A stretch of DNA of 11,038 nt, from NCBI GenBank assembly GCA_001800095.1, contig MGUT01000024.1, positions 1-11,038 on the forward strand, written 5' to 3'. The notes beneath the pieces are model-generated. The model had not been told where the DNA came from and did not search any database. It worked only from the letters and a program-made list of their open reading frames with translations. Shown in pieces: positions 6,401-11,038 of the stretch; the stretch's first letter is position 1, and the number at the start of each line of letters is the position of its first letter. Source of the stretch: Elusimicrobia bacterium RIFCSPLOWO2_01_FULL_64_13. Its GTDB lineage: Bacteria; Elusimicrobiota; Elusimicrobia; 2-02-FULL-39-32. The position numbers and the translations under genes were made by a program.

Positions 6401-6980
6401 GACCCAGCGCTACCAGTTCCTGGCCGCGCAGACGCAGGACCTGGAAAAGGCCCGGCAGGACCTCCGGACCGCCATCAGCCAGATCAACGCCACCACCAAG
6501 GAGCATTTCCGGGAGACATTCGCCAAGGTGCGGGAGAACTTCCGCTCCATCTACTCCACCCTCTTCCAGGGCGGGGAAGCGGACCTGGTGTTCACCAACG
6601 AGCAGGACCTATTGGAAACGGGCATCGACATCGTCGCCCAGCCCCCGGGGAAGAAGCTGCAGAACATCGCGCTCCTCTCCGGCGGAGAGAAGGCGCTCAC
6701 CGCCATCGCCCTCCTCTTCGCGTTCTTCATGGTCCGGCCCTCCCCCTTCTGCGTCCTCGACGAGGTCGACGCCCCCTGGGACCCGGCCAACGTGAACCGC
6801 TTCCTCAACCTCTTGAAGGAATTCTCCCAGAAGACGCAGTTCCTCGTCGTGACCCACAACCCGCGCACCATGGAGATGGCCGACATCCTCTACGGAGTGA
6901 CCATGCAGGAGTTCGGCATCTCCAAGGTCTTGAGCGCCAAACTTAAAAAAGAGCCCCACCTCGCCGAGAACGTTTCTTGA
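3498..6980 (+). CDS. smc: Chromosome segregation/condensation ATPase SMC
   Basis: A 1160-aa SMC protein, close to the bacterial norm of about 1150-1190. It dimerises, binds DNA and uses ATP to organise and separate the chromosome with ScpA/ScpB, which are not in this window. The N-terminal head has FKSFADKT and Walker A GPNGCGKS (31-38); GEVDFVMNAKPEDRRELFEE follows, just before the first coil. Coiled coils run about 165-500 and 645-985, with a hinge about 502-640. The C-terminal head has the signature LSGGEK (1060-1065) and Walker B ending D1088-E1089. ATG 3498 has AGAGG seven bases upstream, and the family N-terminus begins there. Two oddities: the second half of the hinge is about 25 residues short, and the D-loop reads APWDPAN where APLDDAN is usual. 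The first gene of the operon, it is driven by P2, and its stop codon is overlapped by the next gene. Confidence 0.97.
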   Translation: MHLKSVEMVGFKSFADKTTVELKPGVSAVVGPNGCGKSNIVDALRWCLGEMSAKSLRSKHMMDVIFSGASGRAPLNLAEVTLCFDNAHRLLPIDFSEVQVTRRLYRSGESEYFLNRTQCRLKDIRELFLDTGIEEGYAILAQGEVDFVMNAKPEDRRELFEEAAGVSKYKARREESLRKLERVETDISRLNDMISLVKEQMESLESAARKARLFQKLKEELKSLEISDALHRISGFDEQIRTLEARLAELRAQTEKATVDLDCKEAEITRLRVDQDEREQALYQKNLAILELDKAINAADNLTRTEAERETELRARVEKAAQRSALTREEEKILRQKRDEARAEIESLESRKAELEAARDRETEAWKSLSAGRQALESEERSLSQAVLKAASEAAQAVNEKNASASGIIHKETGIRVQAKELEKARAESQRVSAETGSLETQARGMEQARVRAEEDLLSLKTELEAASARREELRRDVRETSLLATEKSVRAELIRKNFETDPYRRGAQAVLNQGFPGLRGVVGLLLKYSENMARWVESALGDRLHYLVFDRLDQAKDALDWLRQNRIGRAACLVLEKLPDVQPRDLSSVPNANSLLTFVSCPPELEPMRRFLLGSSFIAGNSLYSTGVIDGGSDVPPHESDRQAGNDFRALEELDREVLSLKEKLAAGESALKALEEGLSASAAGLSEKQKALDRIAIQAAHLAEVLSRKVEEARIAGRESELLENELAAEKEALEGLVSKMAREEEQARACSAAQAEKEAERAALLKKISDARDGEHQAELAAKEHEVRLETFMERHQKSAESLQGWEDRLGQCLASLEDTDKETRESEARIEESVKRQNSESRKVRRLESEKKAASAEVEELLAGKAKWEADTAGLRADIDALREKQAQAVAVLHQAEIDLRGLQNERDHVRRRVQETYQVDLADPALEWTARETPADDIDKIKRRVESMSNSVNLEAPEQHETLTQRYQFLAAQTQDLEKARQDLRTAISQINATTKEHFRETFAKVRENFRSIYSTLFQGGEADLVFTNEQDLLETGIDIVAQPPGKKLQNIALLSGGEKALTAIALLFAFFMVRPSPFCVLDEVDAPWDPANVNRFLNLLKEFSQKTQFLVVTHNPRTMEMADILYGVTMQEFGISKVLSAKLKKEPHLAENVS

Positions 6981-7735
6981 CCTCCGCCAGGATCCTGGGA
7001 GGACGGGTGGACTCCGCCGGCATGGCGGAGGCCCTCGAGACCATCCGATCCGGCGTCGAGTCGGGACGTTTCCTCCAGGTCGTGACCGCCAATCCTGTCA
7101 TGGTCTTCGCGACGCGCAAAGACCCCGCCCTCGCGCGGGTCTTCTCGCGCGCGGGACTGGTGGTCGCCGATTCCGCCGGCATGGTCCTCCTGGCCCGGTT
7201 GAAAGGCCTGCCGGTTAAAGAGAGGGTCGCCGGGATCGACCTGGCCATGGAGCTCGCCCGCCTGGCCGCGGAGAAGGGCTGGCCCATCTTTTTGGTTGGG
7301 GGGAAGCCGGGCGTCGCCGAAGAGGCGGCCGGGCGCCTCCAGGCCCTCCATCCCGGCCTGGCGATATCCGGTGCCCGGAACGGTTATTTCTCCGTCGACG
7401 AGGAGAAGGACGTCCTCGGAGAGATCCGGGACAAGCGACCCCGGATCGTCCTCGTGGGCCTCACGGCCGGCCTCCAGGAGAAATGGATCGCCCTCCACGC
7501 GGAGGTCTTCGCCGGGATGTGCGTCCTGGGATTGGGGGGCAGTCTGGACGTGATATCGGGGCGCCTGCGCCGGGCGCCCGTCTGGATGCGGGGCATGGGC
7601 CTGGAATGGCTTTTCCGCCTCGTCCAGGAGCCCTGGAGATGGCGGCGCGCCCTCCTCCTGCCCGTCGCCTTCTTCGCCGCCCTCCTCCTGCCCCCGACGC
7701 GAGACAGGTTTGATAATCGAGCGGATTTATCATAA
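6977..7735 (+). CDS. WecG/TagA/CpsF family glycosyltransferase
   Basis: A 252-aa transferase that family knowledge places on the inner membrane face, adding a sugar (ManNAc or a relative, from a UDP donor) to GlcNAc-diphospho-undecaprenol during surface polymer synthesis. Landmarks are TANP (37-40), catalytic Asp65 in ADSAGM, Arg83, FLVGGKPGVAEEAAG (105-119), Gln167, and GGSLDVISGRLRRAP (187-201). A tail, EWLFRLVQEPWRWRR, is followed by the hydrophobic stretch ALLLPVAFFAALLL, likely the membrane-contact segment. TTG at 6977 is the only start that keeps the conserved N-terminus (ILGGRVD). It overlaps the smc stop in TTGA, so translation is probably coupled. The usual GAPKQEKW loop reads TAGLQEKW here, keeping the Gln but losing the Pro-Lys. 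The exact sugar cannot be told from sequence, so no symbol is given. Confidence 0.9.
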   Translation: MTSARILGGRVDSAGMAEALETIRSGVESGRFLQVVTANPVMVFATRKDPALARVFSRAGLVVADSAGMVLLARLKGLPVKERVAGIDLAMELARLAAEKGWPIFLVGGKPGVAEEAAGRLQALHPGLAISGARNGYFSVDEEKDVLGEIRDKRPRIVLVGLTAGLQEKWIALHAEVFAGMCVLGLGGSLDVISGRLRRAPVWMRGMGLEWLFRLVQEPWRWRRALLLPVAFFAALLLPPTRDRFDNRADLS

Positions 7736-7744
7736 AATTGAAGG

Positions 7745-8482
7745 ATGCGCTACGGGGTCATTTCCGATATCCATTCCAACCTCGAAGCCCTGGACGCCGT
7801 CATGGCCCTCTTCAAAAAAGAAAGGATACAGTCCATCCTCTGCCTCGGGGACATCGTCGGCTACGGCCCCAACCCGAACGAATGCGTGGACCGGATATCC
7901 GGCCTTAAAAAGGTCCAGTCGACGGCCGGCAGCCACGACTACGCCTCCGTAGGGCTGAAGGACATGACCTGGTTCAACGACATGGCCGTCCGCGCCCTGA
8001 CCTGGACCAAGAGGAAGCTGACCGAGAAGAGCCGGGCGTTCCTCATGCGCCTGCCGCGCCTCGTGGACGGATCGGCCTTCACCCTCGCGCACGGCAGCCC
8101 GCGCGACCCCATCGACGAGTACCTGCTGTCTTCGCTGCAGTTCCTGGACAACCTGCCCTACTTCCGCACCCCGGTCTCGTTCATCGGACACACCCACGTG
8201 CCGGCCGTCTTCTACACGGATTCCCTGGGAGTCATCCAGAACAAGCCCCTCCCGGAAGGCCGGGCGGTCTCCTTCGACCCGGAAGGCAAGACCATCGTGA
8301 ACGTGGGTTCCGTCGGGCAGCCCCGCGACGGGGACCCCCGCGCCTGCGCCGTCATCTACGACTCGGAAAAGCGCCAGGTGAAAATGGTCCGCTGCGCCTA
8401 CGACATCGAGTCCGTGCAGAAGAAAATGAGGCAGGCGAGCCTGCCTCTGTACCTGATCGAGCGGCTGGGCTACGGCCGCTGA
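7745..8482 (+). CDS. Calcineurin-like metallophosphoesterase
   Basis: A 245-aa cytoplasmic dinuclear-metal phosphoesterase; substrate unknown. Metal-site motifs in order: D8-I-H10 (SDIHSN), GDIVGYGPNP (D36), GSHD (62-65), AHGSP (H116) and GHTHVP (H149, H151). The conserved tail NVGSVGQPRDGDPRA identifies the COG0639-like subfamily, which is widespread and mostly uncharacterised. The family's GNHD motif reads GSHD here, replacing the metal-coordinating Asn with Ser; this could lower or change activity. ATG 7745 must be the start because SDIH follows at once, though GAAGG directly abuts it, so translation initiation may be weak or coupled to the gene 9 bp upstream. Same strand and tight spacing place it in the smc operon. 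Confidence 0.9.
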   Translation: MRYGVISDIHSNLEALDAVMALFKKERIQSILCLGDIVGYGPNPNECVDRISGLKKVQSTAGSHDYASVGLKDMTWFNDMAVRALTWTKRKLTEKSRAFLMRLPRLVDGSAFTLAHGSPRDPIDEYLLSSLQFLDNLPYFRTPVSFIGHTHVPAVFYTDSLGVIQNKPLPEGRAVSFDPEGKTIVNVGSVGQPRDGDPRACAVIYDSEKRQVKMVRCAYDIESVQKKMRQASLPLYLIERLGYGR

Positions 8483-8506
8483 CGCCGGACCACTTAGGAG
8501 GATGAC

Positions 8507-9346
8507 ATGAACCGATACATCAGGATCGCCGCCGTTTCCGCCGGATTTTTCGTCGGCCTGGCCCCTTTCGCCGGCGCCATGGGCCGCGTCCCCAAAAAAG
8601 AATACCTGGCCAAGGCGGACGCTCTGAACGAATGCCGGAACGAAGCCCAGTCCCTGACGGAAAAGACCGGGACGCTCGCCGCCAGGGTGGACGCGCTCGA
8701 GAAGGAGAACGGCGAGATCCTCGCGAACCTCGAAGCCGGCAAGAATGATTTGCAGAAGCGCGTTGCCGAGCTCCTCCGCGAGAAACAGGAAGTGGAGAAG
8801 GAAAAAGCGCGGGTGGAGGAGGAAAAGGCGAAAGAGGTCCAAAAGCTCAAGGGCACCTACGACAGCCTCGTTTCCGACATGGAGAAGGAGATCCAGCAGG
8901 GGTCCATCCAGATCACCCGACTGCGCGACAAGCTCTCCGTCAACCTCATCGACAAGATCCTCTTCGATTCGGGCGAAGCCGCCGTCAACAAGCAGGGCGA
9001 GGAGGTCCTCGACAAGGTGGCCAACGTCCTCAAAAAAGTCCAGGACAAGCAGATTCGCATCGAAGGCCACACGGACAACGTCCGCATCGGCGGCGCCCTG
9101 AAGGAGACCTTCCCGACCAACTGGGAACTTTCCGCCGCGCGGGCCACGACGGTGACGCGCTACCTCCAGGACAAGGGAGGCATCGACCCGAAACTGCTTT
9201 CCGCCGCCGGCTACTCCGAGTACCGCCCCATCGCGGACAACGGCGCGCCGGAAGGCCGCTCCAAGAACCGCCGGATCGAGATCACCCTCGTTCCGCTGGA
9301 GACCGCCGCGGCCGCCCCGATCCCGGAGCCGCCCAAGAACCCCTGA
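8507..9346 (+). CDS. OmpA/MotB-domain envelope protein with signal peptide and coiled coil
   Basis: A 279-aa exported protein that likely binds peptidoglycan. Residues 1-24 are a signal peptide with basic start NRYIR, a hydrophobic core, and probable cleavage after AGA. No lipobox Cys is present, so it is not a lipoprotein. Residues about 35-140 form a charged coiled coil rich in Glu/Lys heptads. An OmpA C-terminal domain runs about 145-262: FDSG, the diaminopimelate-contacting D190 in EGHTDN, LSAARA, and NRRIEI (254-259). The Pro/Ala tail is disordered. The domain most resembles MotB, but there is no N-terminal anchor helix and plug as in a motor stator. AGGAGG at 8496-8501, five bases before the ATG, is the strongest ribosome binding site in the operon, consistent with an abundant envelope protein. 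There is no beta-barrel. Confidence 0.9.
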   Translation: MNRYIRIAAVSAGFFVGLAPFAGAMGRVPKKEYLAKADALNECRNEAQSLTEKTGTLAARVDALEKENGEILANLEAGKNDLQKRVAELLREKQEVEKEKARVEEEKAKEVQKLKGTYDSLVSDMEKEIQQGSIQITRLRDKLSVNLIDKILFDSGEAAVNKQGEEVLDKVANVLKKVQDKQIRIEGHTDNVRIGGALKETFPTNWELSAARATTVTRYLQDKGGIDPKLLSAAGYSEYRPIADNGAPEGRSKNRRIEITLVPLETAAAAPIPEPPKNP

Positions 9347-9348
9347 CG

Positions 9349-9370
9349 GCGGCCCGAAGAGCCGGGCCGC
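9349..9370 (+). other. GC-only hairpin between the OmpA-domain gene and ribD
   Basis: GCGGCCC (9349-9355) pairs perfectly with GGGCCGC (9364-9370) around an eight-base loop. It fills most of the 34-bp gap. Without a following T-run it is not a standard terminator. It may partly attenuate transcription or mark an RNA-processing point, lowering rib expression relative to the envelope gene. Confidence 0.4.
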
Positions 9371-9380
9371 AGCTCGAACC

Positions 9381-10475
9381 ATGACCAGGACCCATGACAC
9401 CGCCGGCGACGTCCGCTGGATGCGCCGGGCTCTGGAACTCGCCCGCCGCGGCCTGGGGAACGCGAGCCCCAACCCCTATGTCGGCTGCGTGATCGTCAAG
9501 AACGGCAGGCCGGTGGGGGAAGGCGCCCACGTCCGCTTCGGCGGACCCCACGCCGAGGTCAACGCCCTGCGCCGCGCGGGACGGCTGGCGGCGGGAGCGA
9601 CTTTGTACGCGAACCTGGAGCCCTGCCGGCATTGGGGCAAGACCCCGCCCTGCGCGGACGCCATCATCGGCGCCGGCATCCGGAAAGTGGTGGCGGCGAT
9701 GCCCGACCCCAACCCGCTCACGCGGGGCGGAGGGTTCCGGGCGATGCGCCGGGCCGGGATCACCGTCCGGTCGGGGATCTGCCGGCGGGAAGCGGAGGAA
9801 CTGAACCGTTCCTTCATCAAATTCATGACGAAGAAGAAACCCTACGTCTTCTTGAAGTCGGCGGTCTCGCTCGACGGAAAGATCGCGGCCCCTTCGGGCG
9901 AGTCGCGATGGATCACTTCGGAGAAGTCGCGCCGGTACGTCCACCGCCTCCGCGGCGCCGTGGACGCCGTCCTGGTGGGAGGGGCCACCGTGCGCCGGGA
10001 CGACCCGTCGCTCACGAGCCACGGGCAGGGCCGGGACCCGGTGCGGATCGTCCTCTCCGCCAGCGGAAGGATCCCCCGCGGCAGCAAGGTCCTCGACGGC
10101 GCGGCGCCGACCTGGATCCTGCACGCGGGCCGGGCGCGGCCGCGGCCGGGCCGGGCCGAGTGGATCCGGATGCCGTCGCGCGGGGGGAAAATCCCGTACG
10201 AATCGGCCGCCCGCCTCCTCGCCGGACGCGGGATCTCCAGGCTCCTGATCGAAGGCGGCGGGGAAACGGCGGCCTGGGCCCTGGAGGCGGGGGAAGTGGA
10301 CGAGGCCGTGTTCTTCATCGCTCCGGTCTTCATCGGCGGCCGGAGAGCCCCGACGAGCGTCGCAGGGAAGGGATGCCTCTCGCTGCGCGGGGCCCGGCGC
10401 CTCGAATTCCGCGAACTGGTCCGGCTCGGGCCGGACATCCTCGTGCGGGCCCGGGCCGCGGCCCGGGCGGCGTAA
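9381..10475 (+). CDS. ribD: Bifunctional riboflavin biosynthesis protein RibD (deaminase/reductase)
   Basis: A 364-aa enzyme for two consecutive steps of riboflavin synthesis: deamination of the pyrimidine from GTP cyclohydrolase II, then NADPH reduction of its ribosyl side chain. The deaminase domain (about 10-145) has SPNPYVG, the zinc site H57-A-E59, and PC-x8-C (C82, C91 in EPCRHWGKTPPC). The reductase domain (about 150-360) has KSAVSLDGKIA, GESRWITS, DAVLVGGATVRRDDP, IEGGGETAAWAL and IAPVFIGG. The length is normal and all catalytic motifs are intact. ATG 9381 is the only upstream start giving the family's N-terminal helix (DVRWMRRALELA), though ATG 9420 within it is possible; no good ribosome binding site is seen. 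No FMN riboswitch fits in the 34-bp gap. The riboflavin synthase gene follows after 4 bp. Confidence 0.95.
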   Translation: MTRTHDTAGDVRWMRRALELARRGLGNASPNPYVGCVIVKNGRPVGEGAHVRFGGPHAEVNALRRAGRLAAGATLYANLEPCRHWGKTPPCADAIIGAGIRKVVAAMPDPNPLTRGGGFRAMRRAGITVRSGICRREAEELNRSFIKFMTKKKPYVFLKSAVSLDGKIAAPSGESRWITSEKSRRYVHRLRGAVDAVLVGGATVRRDDPSLTSHGQGRDPVRIVLSASGRIPRGSKVLDGAAPTWILHAGRARPRPGRAEWIRMPSRGGKIPYESAARLLAGRGISRLLIEGGGETAAWALEAGEVDEAVFFIAPVFIGGRRAPTSVAGKGCLSLRGARRLEFRELVRLGPDILVRARAAARAA

Positions 10476-10479
10476 ACGG

Positions 10480-11038
10480 ATGTTCTCGGGCATCATCCAG
10501 GCCGTGCGGCGGACGACGGAACTGGTCTCGCGGGACGGCTCGGGCCGGTCGCTCGACATCGCCTCCCCGTTCCGGAACCTGCGCAAGGGGGAAAGCGTCT
10601 CCGTGGAAGGGGTGTGCCTGACGGTGGTCCAGTGCAGGAAAAGGCCGGAAGGGACCGAATTCAAGACGGTGATATCGGAGGAAACTTTGAGGAAGACCAC
10701 GCTCCACGCCCTCTCGCCCGGTTCGCGGGTGAACCTGGAACGGCCCCTCTCCGTGGGGGACCGGATCGGAGGGCATTTCGTCCTGGGGCACGTGGACGGC
10801 GTGGGCCGGATCCGCTCCATCCGCCCCGAAGGCGCTTCCAAGCTCTACACTTTTTCCGCTCCCCGGACTCTCGCCCCGGCCCTCCTATCCAAGGGGTCGA
10901 TCGCGGTGGACGGGATATCGCTCACGATACTGGACCCGAAACGGGAGCGGTTCTCCGCGTCGATCCTCCCGTTCACGGAGAAGGCGACCACGCTCCGGCA
11001 CAAGAAAGCGGGAAGCGCGGTGAACCTCGAGACCGACA
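10480..11038 (+). CDS. ribE: Riboflavin synthase alpha subunit (3' end cut by window)
   Basis: An open frame of 186 codons runs off the right edge; the family is about 200-215 aa, so only the tail is missing. The enzyme converts two 6,7-dimethyl-8-ribityllumazine molecules to riboflavin plus a pyrimidine. Two lumazine-binding repeats are visible. The first has MFSGII, SVEGVCLTV (41-49; the family's NGVCLTV has Asn where this has Glu) and SEETLRKT. The second has GGHFVLGHVDG (97-107), KGSIAVDGISLT (138-149), and PFTEKATT where PHT is usual. The end of the window, GSAVNLETD, matches the conserved VNLE-D near the family C-terminus. ATG 10480 lies 4 bp after the ribD stop, which implies coupled translation. 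The gene is called ribE or ribC depending on the species. Confidence 0.93.
   Translation, partial: MFSGIIQAVRRTTELVSRDGSGRSLDIASPFRNLRKGESVSVEGVCLTVVQCRKRPEGTEFKTVISEETLRKTTLHALSPGSRVNLERPLSVGDRIGGHFVLGHVDGVGRIRSIRPEGASKLYTFSAPRTLAPALLSKGSIAVDGISLTILDPKRERFSASILPFTEKATTLRHKKAGSAVNLETD

Noticed and set aside
7709..7740. AT-rich promoter before the phosphoesterase gene
   Set aside because: TTGATA and CATAAA are only 15 bp apart and the -10 abuts the start codon; co-transcription from upstream is simpler.
9347..9380. FMN riboswitch upstream of ribD
   Set aside because: The gap is 34 bp, far too short for an RFN element, and holds only a simple GC hairpin.
3411..10841. Long minus-strand open frames opposite smc, the OmpA-domain gene and ribD
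   Set aside because: They are mirror frames of high-GC genes, with compositionally skewed translations and no family motifs.

Overview
The window comes from a GC-rich, apparently diderm bacterium. Evidence for an outer membrane and peptidoglycan is an OmpA-type protein with a signal peptide; a WecG/TagA-type glycosyltransferase indicates undecaprenyl-linked surface glycan synthesis. The genus cannot be named from the sequence. The mixture resembles genomes of uncultured candidate-phylum-like bacteria, but that is only an impression.

The window has two parts. The left third (about 1-3280) is an accessory region with visibly lower GC. It holds a possible start of a leftward gene at the left edge, an alternative-oxidase-type diiron protein (199-852), a frameshifted small membrane protein (964-1304), an unrecognised protein with one membrane helix (1308-1943), and a complete REP-associated (Y1/HUH) transposon (2032-3277). 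One palindromic sequence family ties this part together. The transposon has perfect 32-bp inverted ends. The same ends, joined tail to tail, form a 61-bp hairpin at 879-939. A 14-bp palindrome at 134-147 has the form expected if that hairpin collapsed.

The right two thirds (3281-11038) are dense, high-GC and all on the plus strand. A short region with two sigma70-like promoters and an intrinsic terminator leads into smc (chromosome condensation/segregation ATPase). After it come wecG/tagA-like glycosyltransferase (overlapping the smc stop), a calcineurin-like phosphoesterase, an OmpA/MotB-domain envelope protein, ribD, and the start of a riboflavin synthase gene cut by the right edge. Gaps between these genes are 34 bp or less, so they probably form one transcription unit. 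It combines chromosome segregation, surface glycan assembly, envelope anchoring and riboflavin synthesis. No FMN riboswitch precedes ribD.

No tRNA, rRNA or CRISPR array was seen. The most unusual material is the palindrome/transposon family and its apparent life cycle in the left part, the promoter-terminator-promoter arrangement before smc, and several departures from family consensus in conserved proteins: a short SMC hinge, GSHD for GNHD in the phosphoesterase, and an altered loop in the glycosyltransferase.
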